Source: Clostridiaceae bacterium (GTDB taxonomy: Bacteria > Bacillota > Clostridia > DSM-8532). Taken from it: a DNA stretch of 20,394 nt. How positions within the stretch are numbered: the stretch's first letter is position 1; the number at the start of each line of letters is the position of its first letter. The stretch is taken from the NCBI GenBank assembly GCA_012727625.1, contig JAAYGP010000057.1, positions 1-20,394 on the forward strand, read 5' to 3'. The notes under the pieces were generated by a model. The model did not search any database. It had not been told where the DNA came from and was given only the letters and a program-made list of their open reading frames with translations. Shown piece after piece: positions 7,523-14,674 of this stretch. A program made the translations under genes and the position numbers.

Positions 7523-9246
7523 AATCCTGAACGGGCTTTCGTGCTGATACCGTTGCCACCGGTATTGGTATTGACAGCAGGCAGCCCGCCACGAGCAGGT
7601 TTTCGTGTTAACACGGCTGCCGCCAGTATGCAAAAAACCGGAATGACAGGATAATGGTAGCGGCTTTGCACCTCTGCCAGCATATGGGCAGCGACTGTTC
7701 CCAGTATATATAAATAAAAAACAAAACAGAATGACGGAATATTTTTTCTTAGAAAAAAAACCGAAGACAGTGCAATAAAAAAGAAAACAGAATAATAAAA
7801 ATCTGCCACGCCTGAAAGCCACATGTAATGTTTCTCAATATTAATATGAGAAGTTTTTGAAATGTGGGCTCTTGTAAAACTTATACAATCACTGTCCAAT
7901 CTCCACATGCACTTGTTTTTAAACATCTGAAGCCTTAATTGTGACATAATGTCTGTTTTCAAAATCCTTTCCACACCTGATTCTGACAGCTTCCGCTGTA
8001 TTTCATCAGCCGGTATCCCTTTATTAATCAAAGCATTAAGTACGGCGGCATCCTTATCATTGTATTTCCCTTTCCCCTCCGGATTTGTTCCCACGAGAAG
8101 ATAAAAGCCGGATGTGTGACGCGCTGTTTCAATTCCGATATTTTTTTCAATGCTGCCAATTAAAACGCCTGTTAAAGCATTGCAGCTTAAAACAAGGACA
8201 GCGGAAAGAAGAAACCTGTAACCTGTTTTTACAGCACCTGCTTTTAATTTGTTAAGTAAGTTTTTGTTTATTTTCATATCGTGGGCAGGGGCCCCACTCC
8301 ATACTGATACCTTTCCAGGCTGGTGATATAGCGGCACGGATATGTCCGCTGCCTTCATAACCGGAGAGTTTACCGCATCGGAAAATGCTTTTAAGTTTCT
8401 TGATTTGCTGAGATGTAATCCAGGGAACACAGGCGGTTGCTTGAGTTGTTTCAATGGGCTGAAATTGAGGGAAGGTGTTTTTCCCGCTATGAAAAAATAG
8501 TGGATGAGAATACTTAATAGCAGCAGTACCGCAGTGGGGCGTATCAGCCTTAAAAGGCCTGTTAAGGCCCCAAGAGTGAAAAGTGACAAAACAATGAATA
8601 CTGTATTGTTAATACGGGTCAGGAAAGCATAATAAAGACAAATAATAAAAAGAACACCGAATGTATATAAGGGCTCTGTAAGAACAAAGACGTTGAAAAA
8701 AATTTGTGAGGGCCAAAAAGCGTATATAGCTGCTGCAGTAAGACCTGTGTTTACACTGACCAGATTTTTACCAAGAAAATAAATCATAAGCAGAATTCCC
8801 AGGTTTAGCGCTATGTTTAAATATACTGCAGTATCAGGTACCGGCTTAAAAACAGCATAGAAAAAGGAGAGAAATTTTGAAAATCCGAAAACATGCGGAA
8901 ACAGCGAAACAAAAACAGAGTTTTTTATATTTCCTTTCAATATATTTTGCGCGAGAGTATGGTATGTGTAAAAATCAGATTCCGGAACAACCTGAACAAG
9001 TTCTACCCATATAATTCTTATGGATATTGCGAAGACGGAAATTACCGTCAACGCATAGTGTTTTTTTTTGATTTTAATATTATGCAAATATGGAAAAGCA
9101 GCCATAATAAAGGTTATAGAAACAACTACTGCCGGCAGAAGCAGATTTTCCATGCTTAATTCTTCCGGGGACACAAATAATAATAACGTTATCAGAGAAA
9201 ATATATAAAAAACTATTATGATTATTTTCTTTATTAATTGCTCCAT
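7519..9246 (-). CDS. GT39/ArnT-like membrane glycosyltransferase
   Basis: Polytopic GT-C family membrane protein, expected to transfer a sugar from a polyprenyl-phosphate donor outside the membrane. It has 575 residues from the ATG at 9246, chosen because AGGTGAA lies a few bases upstream; in-frame ATG 9273 and TTG 9288 would add 9 or 14 residues. The acidic first-loop motif SDFYTYH has Asp near 91. FWPSQIFFNVFVLTEPLY (about 177-194) and EVQSRYHYPVIP (about 525-536) match the PMT_2/ArnT-like pattern. The segment GFYLLVGTNPEGKG is typical of the extracytoplasmic part. A hydrophilic stretch of roughly 80 residues (about 265-345) between membrane segments is unusually long. The gene stands alone on this strand. 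Substrate and acceptor are unknown; protein or cell-wall glycosylation is possible. Confidence 0.82.
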   Translation of the reverse strand: MEQLIKKIIIIVFYIFSLITLLLFVSPEELSMENLLLPAVVVSITFIMAAFPYLHNIKIKKKHYALTVISVFAISIRIIWVELVQVVPESDFYTYHTLAQNILKGNIKNSVFVSLFPHVFGFSKFLSFFYAVFKPVPDTAVYLNIALNLGILLMIYFLGKNLVSVNTGLTAAAIYAFWPSQIFFNVFVLTEPLYTFGVLFIICLYYAFLTRINNTVFIVLSLFTLGALTGLLRLIRPTAVLLLLSILIHYFFIAGKTPSLNFSPLKQLKQPPVFPGLHLSKSRNLKAFSDAVNSPVMKAADISVPLYHQPGKVSVWSGAPAHDMKINKNLLNKLKAGAVKTGYRFLLSAVLVLSCNALTGVLIGSIEKNIGIETARHTSGFYLLVGTNPEGKGKYNDKDAAVLNALINKGIPADEIQRKLSESGVERILKTDIMSQLRLQMFKNKCMWRLDSDCISFTRAHISKTSHINIEKHYMWLSGVADFYYSVFFFIALSSVFFLRKNIPSFCFVFYLYILGTVAAHMLAEVQSRYHYPVIPVFCILAAAVLTRKPARGGLPAVNTNTGGNGISTKARSGF

Positions 9247-9439
9247 AAAATTCACCTGGATGTTTTTTGTCATTAATCCGCGCTTCAATATTTTATTAAT
9301 ATTATTTGCTTTATATTCCGGTGATATAACTTTTAAAATATAGATGAAAACAACATTATTATAAAATAATCAAAAAATCCTATAAATAAGCAGTGATGCA
9401 AAACACTTGCCTGTACTCTAAAATAATCCTTTAATAAAT

Positions 9440-9460
9440 AGTATGGTTCTGATACATACT
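9440..9460 (+). promoter_or_regulatory. Inverted repeat before the CBM gene
   Basis: AGTATG (9440-9445) and CATACT (9455-9460) form a perfect inverted repeat with a 9-base spacer, about 40 bases before the start codon at 9502 in an AT-rich stretch. It could be an operator or just a chance palindrome. I find no convincing sigma-A promoter with consensus boxes nearby. Confidence 0.25.
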
Positions 9461-9501
9461 AAACATGCAATAATTAATAAAAAAACGGAGGTAAAATAAG
9501 T

Positions 9502-9927
9502 ATGAGCATACTTGACAATGTTTTTGAGAGTGACTCAAAAAAAAATAAAAACAAAAAGAGTTCAATTGGTCAGCATATAAGCAAAAAAGCTGAAAAGTTC
9601 AAGGAAGAGTTTTCAGAAGGGTTTGATGAGTTTGGAAGTCAGCCTTATCAGCATAATGGTGTTTACCTTGCAAAAGTATCCGACAATATTGCCACAATAA
9701 AATATGACGGCCTTCTGGCGAAAAGTGGCGCTGATGATGTTTATACCGTTGTCGGATTTGGCAGCAACAATCATTGGGAGAATGTTCAGACCATTCGCAT
9801 GAACAGGTTTGGGAACTCTTTCCATGCGGATATCCCCACAAGCCCCGGTAAAAATATTAACCTTGTATTTAAAGACAGCGCAGAAAACTGGGACAACAAC
9901 AGCGGAATGAATTATACATTTATGTAA
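9502..9927 (+). CDS. Cytoplasmic starch-type CBM protein (CBM53/25-like)
   Basis: A 141-residue protein with ACGGAGGT just upstream of its ATG. Residues 1-45 are charged and lysine-rich with a probable helix (KKAEKFKEEFSEGFDEF). Residues about 50-141 form one beta-sandwich carbohydrate-binding module: GSNNHWENVQTIRM (88-100), FHADIP, NLVFKDSAENWDNNSG (120-135) and the ending NYTFM. Trp92, Trp130 and the DNNSG turn match families CBM25/CBM53, which bind alpha-glucans. No signal peptide or membrane segment is visible, so it should stay inside the cell, where glycogen or a glycan intermediate would be the natural ligand; that is inference. There is no catalytic domain. It stands alone, followed by the terminator at 10026-10052. 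Confidence 0.82.
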   Translation: MSILDNVFESDSKKNKNKKSSIGQHISKKAEKFKEEFSEGFDEFGSQPYQHNGVYLAKVSDNIATIKYDGLLAKSGADDVYTVVGFGSNNHWENVQTIRMNRFGNSFHADIPTSPGKNINLVFKDSAENWDNNSGMNYTFM

Positions 9928-10025
9928 AACTGATTACAATGAATTGTGGAAGCTATCTTCTTTGAGTTTTGAATGTAAGCAGTAAAAAATTGAACAAGCA
10001 AATTCTTATGTTATTTTGACAAAAA

Positions 10026-10052
10026 GCAGGGAGAATTCTCCCTGCGAATTTT
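10026..10052. terminator. Bidirectional intrinsic terminator
   Basis: GCAGGGAGAATTCTCCCTGC (10026-10045) is a perfect 20-base palindrome, flanked on the plus side by GAATTTTTTT and on the minus side by a T-run (plus-strand AAAAA before it). It lies between the CBM gene and the convergent 55-residue gene and serves both. Confidence 0.88.
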
Positions 10053-10053
10053 T

Positions 10054-10221
10054 TTACTTTTGATTTTCGTTGACAAACTCCCTGGCAATCTCCACACTTT
10101 CATCCGATGGAATTGGTACTTTTGAGTTCGGTAATTCTTTATGGATATGAACAACAGCATTTGTTTTCCATGCCTTCATTTTTTCCGGATCCATTGTTGG
10201 CCTGCTAATATTATTATTCAT
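10054..10221 (-). CDS. Small clostridial protein, DUF3787-like
   Basis: A 55-residue protein reading from ATG at 10221 to TAA at 10054-10056, with a purine-rich AAGGGGGG upstream as probable ribosome binding site. It begins MNNNISRPTM and ends with SKVPIPSDESVEIAREFV followed by NENQK. This C-terminal pattern resembles, from memory, the short clostridial DUF3787 family, some members of which are annotated as spore surface proteins (CDIF630_02480 type); the Trp in KAWKTNAVV roughly fits the conserved N-terminal motif. No membrane segment or signal peptide is seen. The bidirectional terminator directly after the stop supports a real, separately transcribed gene. The family assignment is tentative; a spore role is inference. 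Confidence 0.7.
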   Translation of the reverse strand: MNNNISRPTMDPEKMKAWKTNAVVHIHKELPNSKVPIPSDESVEIAREFVNENQK

Positions 10222-10314
10222 AAAAGGACACCCCCCCTTTATTGTTCAATAGAATCACTTGCTGTTATTGAATGGATACCCGAAATGTATTGTCCCAAAA
10301 CATAAAAATATATA

Positions 10315-10336
10315 TTCAGGATAATTATCCGGGAAT
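10315..10336 (-). terminator. Possible hairpin after the yyaL pseudogene
   Basis: GGATAATTATCC (10319-10330) is a 12-bp perfect palindrome with weak pairing continuing outward. On the minus strand it lies about 35 bases after the yyaL stop and is followed by an AT-rich, T-containing run. It is a weak terminator candidate only. Confidence 0.3.
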
Positions 10337-10365
10337 ATCTGTCCGGCTGTGGCTTATAACTTCCT

Positions 10366-12424
10366 TCAGCCTGGCTGCAAAAGGGACTGTTTTAAATCCT
10401 CTGAGTTTGTAACAGGTTTCCCGCAGGCAAAGTTCCTGCATACATAGGCGAGAGCTTTTTCAGGCGCTTCCGGATACTCTGCAATATAAGGGATTAATTC
10501 CTTTAGTTCGTAAAAGCCACTTCCATACAGAACCGATGCAGTAAAGGGTCTGAAACCGCTTCTTAGCACATCAATAAAGGGCTTAACCGAGCTTCTGTCA
10601 TTACCCGCCACAAGGATAACTTCCTGCGACGGATGCAAATATAACAGGTGGGAGGTAAGCATATGGGTATACCCCAAGGGTGCTTGCAGTATTTGTCTTG
10701 CAAAACAGCGCATTACATTTTCATACTCATCAACCAGGTCAGTTTTTCCGGTAATTCTTGATAAACGCAATATGTTCATTGCGGCCACGGAATTGCCTGA
10801 TGGCATTGCCCCATCATATGCATCCTTGGGGCGGGCTATTAATTTTTCCGCGTCATTCCCGTAAAAGAAAAACCCTCCGTTTTCTTTATCTATAAATAGC
10901 CTTTTCATGTCGTCGTTTATTTTTATTGCTTTTTTAAGAAACTCAGGCTCAAAGGTAGTATCGTACAGCTCAAGATACGCCCATGCAAGGTAAGCATAAT
11001 CATCAAGATATGCAGGAATTGCTGCCTCATTATCCCTGTATCTTGCAAGCAGACGTTTATTCTTCCCGGTAAGAGCTGTTTCAATAAACTCAACCGCCTT
11101 TCCTGCCATATCCGTTAAAGAGTCATCCGATAAAATCCGACCGCCCATGGCATACGAAGCTGCCATTAACGCGTTCCAGGAAGTCAGGATTTTATCATCC
11201 TTAAATGGATGAATTCTTTTTTCACGCACAGCAAAGAGCTTTTCCCTGCATTTTTTTACAAATTCCCGATCAATTCCTGCACTTTTAATTAAATTAGGTA
11301 TATTTCTGCCCTCAAAGTTTCCTTTAACGGTTATGCCAAATATTTTACAGAAATATTCACCATCTTCTTTACCAAGAATGGATATGACTTCATCCTTGCT
11401 CCAGAGATAAAAAAGGCCCTCCACTCCCTCCGAATCTGCGTCTTCAGCAGAATAAAAAGCACCCTCCGGCGATGTCATATTTCTTCTTATATATTCAAAT
11501 ATTTCTTTTGAAATATCAGCATATTCCTTGTTGCCGGTTGCCTGGTATGTTTCCAGATAGGCCATGGATAACAGGGCGTTGTCATAAAGCATTTTTTCAA
11601 AATGGGGAACAAGCCATTTTCTGTCTGTCGAATACCTGCAAAAGCCAAATCCGATATGATCGTAAATCCCGCCGCTGTACATTGAATCAAGAGTTTTTGT
11701 AACCATATCGAGCGCTTTTCTCTCCCCATATGCCCGCCAATAACGGAGCAGGAAGAACAAATTGTGCGGTGACGGAAATTTGGGTGCACTGCCAAAACCG
11801 CCATATTCTTCATCAAATATGTTCACAAATTGTTTGTATGCATCATGAATAACCTTATCGGATAACGAGCCTGAAACATTAGTGCTTCTTGCCTGGATTG
11901 CCTCTGTGATTTGTTCTCCGGCATTTTGCAGTTCGTTTTTATTTTGTGTCCATGCTTCATGCACACCTGTCAAGACACTTAAAATGCCGGGCATTCCATA
12001 GCGATCATGCTTCGGAAAATACGTTCCCGCAAAAAAAGGTTTTTTATCAGGGGTCATGATTATGGTAAGCGGCCAGCCGCCATGCCCGGTCATCATCTGA
12101 CAGACCATCATGTATATATGGTCTATATCCGGGCGTTCCTCCCGGTCAACCTTTATGGAGATAAAATGCTTGTTGAGAATTTCTGCAACATCTCTATCCT
12201 CAAAACTCTCCCTCTCCATAACATGGCACCAGTGACAAGTCGGTTATTAACAGCATTCACGAGTACCCAATAGATAAGAAGATAGGCTTATCTTCGTTTT
12301 TTGCCTTTTGAAAAGCCTCTTCACTCCAGGGGAACCAGTCTACAGGGTTGTATTGATGCTGCAATAAATATGGACTTTTTTCCCTGGATAATCTATTGGG
12401 TATCCGCTTTTTATTCGCTGTCAT
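10366..12424 (-). pseudogene. yyaL: YyaL-type thioredoxin-domain protein, disrupted
   Basis: Homologue of bacterial YyaL / SPATA20 (DUF255 thioredoxin-like domain plus an (alpha/alpha)6-type barrel). The start at 12424 follows AAAGGAGGTGG. The first 55 codons (RLSREKSPYLLQH, NPVDWFPW, KPIFLSIGYS) stop at TGA 12257-12259; the protein then resumes in another frame with TCHWCHVMERESFED and continues intact to TGA 10366-10368 (ending FACGKPV...). The frames are separated by exactly 19 extra bases (12241-12259) between the codons for Ser and Thr of the otherwise conserved GYSTCHWC. Removing them restores a continuous 679-codon gene of normal family length. The downstream frame could only restart at ATG 12219, losing the CHWC motif and lacking a ribosome binding site. 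I call it a pseudogene; otherwise codon content looks well preserved, so the lesion seems recent. Confidence 0.88.
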
Positions 12425-12466
12425 GGCACCACCTCCTTTGAATACGATATATTGATTAATATACCC

Positions 12467-12499
12467 AAAAAAAAAGCTGCTATGAAAAGACATAGTAGC
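12467..12499 (-). terminator. Minus-strand intrinsic terminator upstream of yyaL
   Basis: On the minus strand, GCTACTATG and CATAGCAGC pair (one mismatch) around TCTTTT (12476-12499), followed by nine T (plus-strand A-run 12467-12475). It lies about 50 bases before the yyaL start. It either ends a short transcript from 12500-12670 or attenuates yyaL. Confidence 0.65.
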
Positions 12500-12526
12500 A
12501 AAAAGTTAAATGTATTATGGCTCAAT

Positions 12527-12634
12527 TTAGCCGTTTAATGCCATTTTATCCAGGTAGAATTGGAAAATTAACAGAACAATAAGCCAAGCCAGTGCCTGTG
12601 TTCCAGGGTGTGAACAGTAACCTGGTGCAATCAA
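12527..12634 (-). CDS. Possible small membrane protein or its remnant
   Basis: A minus-strand frame of 35 codons from TTG 12634 to TAA 12527-12529. The product runs IAPGYCSHPGTQALAWL, then a strongly hydrophobic stretch IVLLIFQFYL, ending DKMALNG, so it would span the membrane once. The frame stays open for about 10 more codons upstream (to 12664) without ATG or GTG, and no ribosome binding site is visible. A terminator-like hairpin lies about 30 bases after the stop on the same strand, which is the main support. I do not recognise a family with certainty. It may be an intact small gene with a TTG start, a remnant that lost its start, or chance. Confidence 0.33.
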   Translation of the reverse strand: MIAPGYCSHPGTQALAWLIVLLIFQFYLDKMALNG

Positions 12635-12661
12635 GGTAATTGCTAATTGGTGTACATAATA

Positions 12662-12690
12662 TTGTTAATTATAAATACTTGATATACAAT
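12662..12690 (+). promoter_or_regulatory. Candidate sigma-A promoter
   Basis: TTGTTA (12662-12667) and TACAAT (12685-12690) are separated by 17 bases, in AT-rich DNA about 85 bases before the ATG at 12777. It would drive the two degenerate plus-strand genes downstream. Confidence 0.42.
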
Positions 12691-12776
12691 AGTCATTGGG
12701 ATAATGTTAACTTTTTATCATTGCAACTACCAATATATGAACGTTTTGAAGGCAAAAGGAAAGGAGATGACAGAGT

Positions 12777-13200
12777 ATGGAATTGAATGCAAAGCTGGAG
12801 AAATTAATCAATGAAAAGGAAGTTATATTGTCAGATTATATAGCCTAAAACAATATTGATACACAATTGCCATTAGTAGCAGACTACAACAGTGTATTAG
12901 TGAATGTGTCCATTAAGTCTGTTTCCGAAAAAGACAAGACGGTAGAATTTTATGCGCACGTATTTGCCGGAAAGGAATATCGTTTTGCGCGTTCGGTCAA
13001 CAACTATGCAGCAAGTTTTGAAGAACAACTTCGAGGGCTAAAGGACAAAAAACCGGTGTTTTCCTGCAACTGTATACTTAATTATCTTTACTGTGAGCTT
13101 GAAGGAAAAACAACACCACCATTTGCAGGGCCGGTAAACATTCGGGGAAGTTGCATATCAATTGCTGAACCAAACACTGGTTTATGCAGAAATAATCTGA
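12777..13200 (+). pseudogene. Small conserved hypothetical gene, nonsense plus frameshift
   Basis: A strong ribosome binding site (AAAGGAGATGA) precedes ATG 12777. The frame reads MELNAKLEKLINEKEVILSD then YIA, hits TAA at codon 24 (12846-12848), and continues in the same frame with NNIDTQLPLVADYNSVLV and VFSCNCILNYLYCELEGK. Near 13136-13140 one extra base (GTAAAC where GTAAC is expected) shifts the frame: the plus-one frame gives TFGEVAYQLLNQTLVYAEII and a TGA at 13198-13200, which fits better as a C-terminus than the frame ending at 13205. Both lesions corrected, the product would be about 141 residues. It resembles a family of about 140-residue uncharacterised proteins that I recall from clostridia but cannot name. 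A TTG start at 12867 without a binding site is a weak alternative for a shortened product. Confidence 0.78.
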
Positions 13201-13217
13201 TATAGGGAAAATATTAT

Positions 13218-13991
13218 GTGAAGTGTCCATGCTCCATTAAAGATATTCATAAACCCGGAAAACATGAAGAAAGCCCAGGCCATCCCGTTGATACGTTTAA
13301 ACTGGAGAACCGGGGAATAGAGGATTTTATTGTTCGTAAGCTAAGAAAAGCCATGGAATCATACCGGAATGAGAAAACACGGGAGAATTCAGAAAAGCTT
13401 TTGGAGCATGTCACAAAATTAATGGAAATAGACAAGCATTACAGCCGTAAGGAAAACCTGATTTTCCCGCTTATGGAAAAGTATAAAATTAATACTCCAC
13501 AAAAGGTAATGTGGGGCGTTGATGATGAGATCAGGGAAGCTATTAAGGAAGTTCGGAATAACCTTAAAAACCATGAAGATGAAGAGAACATTTTGAGTAA
13601 ACTTGAAAATGTTATAGCAAGAATTAACGACATGATCTTTAAAGAAGAAAACATACTGCTCCCCATGGTTTCAGAGCTGTTCACCGAGGAAGAATGGCTC
13701 ATGATTGAGAAAGAAAGCCCGGAAATTGGTTATTGCTTTATTGATAAGAAAAAAAGCTGGGAGCCGGCAAAATCAGAAGCTGAGGGAAAAGAGCAGGAGA
13801 AAGAGGAAAGGGCAGAAAAGTCTGCCGACGGATGTATACAGCTTGAAACCGGAATTCTTGAGCCAATGGAGCTTGAGCATCTTTTAAACGCATTGCCCGT
13901 AGATATAACTTTCATTGATAAGGATGATACGGTAAAATTTTTCTCAAAGCCCAAAGACAGTGTCTTTTTGCAGGAACTTTTCCTGGCATAA
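13218..13991 (+). pseudogene. DUF438/hemerythrin/PAS protein, truncated at both ends
   Basis: The surviving frame of 257 codons holds a hemerythrin-like helical domain (GHPVDTFKLENRGIEDF at 21-37; His22, His64, His74 and Glu78 as candidate iron ligands; KEENILLPM at 142-150), a charged linker (about 175-205) and the first part of a PAS domain (LEHLLNALPVDITFIDKDD, 219-237, then VKFFSKPKDSVF). Full-length relatives carry a DUF438 domain of about 70 residues before GHP and a complete PAS after it, for 400 residues or more. Here the DUF438 part is absent and replaced by the end of the preceding gene, and the PAS part stops at TAA 13989-13991, with weak PAS-like residues (LSHPDKL) in another frame around 14030. 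The start used is a GTG with no good ribosome binding site. I infer a decayed sensor of the DUF438 family. Confidence 0.72.
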
Positions 13992-14085
13992 ACTGATTCT
14001 TGAGTCACCCGGATAAATTGGCATATTGTGTTCTATTTTATGTGATAAATCAATTAGTCTCATTTAAAATCAACGCTCCTTTGAT

Positions 14086-14133
14086 TTAACCTGGCATAAG
14101 CCATATGCCGTGCCTTTTACACGAACAGGTTAA
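14086..14133. repeat. Nested inverted repeat
   Basis: The outer arms TTAACCTG (14086-14093) and CAGGTTAA (14126-14133) are perfect complements. Inside, GGCAT (14093-14097) pairs with ATGCC (14105-14109). The element could fold as RNA or be a relic of a mobile sequence; no T-run follows. Confidence 0.4.
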
Positions 14134-14559
14134 TGACTGAAACCGGCAGGTTTTTGCAATATCATTAAAATATATAATACTACTATGCCATTTCCGTTAC
14201 AATCTGTAAGCATAACAATAACCGAATCTTTTTTCAAATAAGCATCCCACCAATTAAAATTTTATAAAAATGCCTTCATATTGATTGTATGGAAATAATG
14301 TTAAATATTCTTTTCATTAGTCAGCAATGTTAATGGACAACCTTACAAGCAATAATATATTACAGGTGGAAAATATATAAAAATTCAATGGAGTATACTT
14401 AACCCGTATTGTCAACTACGAAATTTGCGAAAGGCTATCGAAAATCATAAAAATACGTTGCATAAATTATGGTTAGTATCAAATTTTAACTATTTCTTTT
14501 TATACTGTGTTGCATATATTATCTCCTGTGTCAATATTTTGTCAAATAAAGTTAAATGA

Positions 14560-14588
14560 TTGAAGGATTATTTGGTGTTTTATATACT
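14560..14588 (+). promoter_or_regulatory. Candidate sigma-A promoter for the beta-helix gene
   Basis: TTGAAG (14560-14565) and TATACT (14583-14588) are spaced by 17 bases. Transcription would begin near 14595, giving a leader of about 45 bases to the ATG at 14642. Confidence 0.48.
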
Positions 14589-14641
14589 GAATGTTGGACA
14601 GGCCTGTTACGTCTATTATGTAGTTGGGAGGAAAATTTAAT

Positions 14642-14650
14642 ATGAAATAA
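14642..14650 (+). other. Start-stop mini-frame ATG AAA TAA at the true start
   Basis: GGGAGG (14626-14631) lies ten bases before ATG 14642, the best start for the following gene, yet codon 3 is TAA. In the same frame the next residues are PLKYLCVVVLIMCMMSTSIS followed by FA and DPAP. That is a normal signal peptide with an Ala-containing cleavage site if codon 3 were a sense codon such as AAA. Confidence 0.85.
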
Positions 14651-14674
14651 CCTTTAAAGTATCTGTGTGTTGTA

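Larger units (their letters stand above)
12425..12776. other. 352-base intergenic region with terminator and small frames
   Basis: Between the yyaL start and the next plus-strand gene lie a minus-strand terminator-like hairpin (12467-12499), a possible small minus-strand membrane-protein gene (12527-12634) and a candidate plus-strand promoter (12662-12690). On the plus strand, ATG 12517 opens a 21-codon frame (MAQFSRLMPFYPGRIGKLTEQ split by TAA) that continues for 18 more codons in the same frame; it overlaps the minus-strand frame and has no ribosome binding site, so I do not call it. Confidence 0.5.
13992..14641. other. 650-base non-coding region
   Basis: AT-rich region with no supported gene. 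It holds probable decayed PAS sequence to about 14080, a nested inverted repeat at 14086-14133 and a candidate promoter at 14560-14588. A frame free of stops runs for about 70 codons (roughly 14363-14557) but has no ATG and no ribosome binding site, so I leave it uncalled. Confidence 0.5.

Noticed and set aside
12219..12259. TGA in yyaL as a selenocysteine codon next to CHWC
   Set aside because: The frame after TGA does not continue the protein; 19 bases must be skipped, so it is not simple TGA recoding.
12517..12639. Plus-strand frame MAQFSRLMPFYPGRIGKLTEQ with a second short open part after TAA
   Set aside because: No ribosome binding site, overlaps a better minus-strand candidate, and no recognisable family.
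14425..14500. Possible cyclic-di-GMP riboswitch (TTGCGAAAGGC and ATCGAAAAT, then TACGTTGCA)
   Set aside because: The GGCAAACC and ACGCAAAGC core blocks are missing, so the likeness is limited to short AT-rich words.
14363..14557. Stop-free frame of about 65-70 codons before the beta-helix gene
   Set aside because: It has no ATG, GTG or TTG with a ribosome binding site, and AT-rich composition; another frame looks equally plausible.
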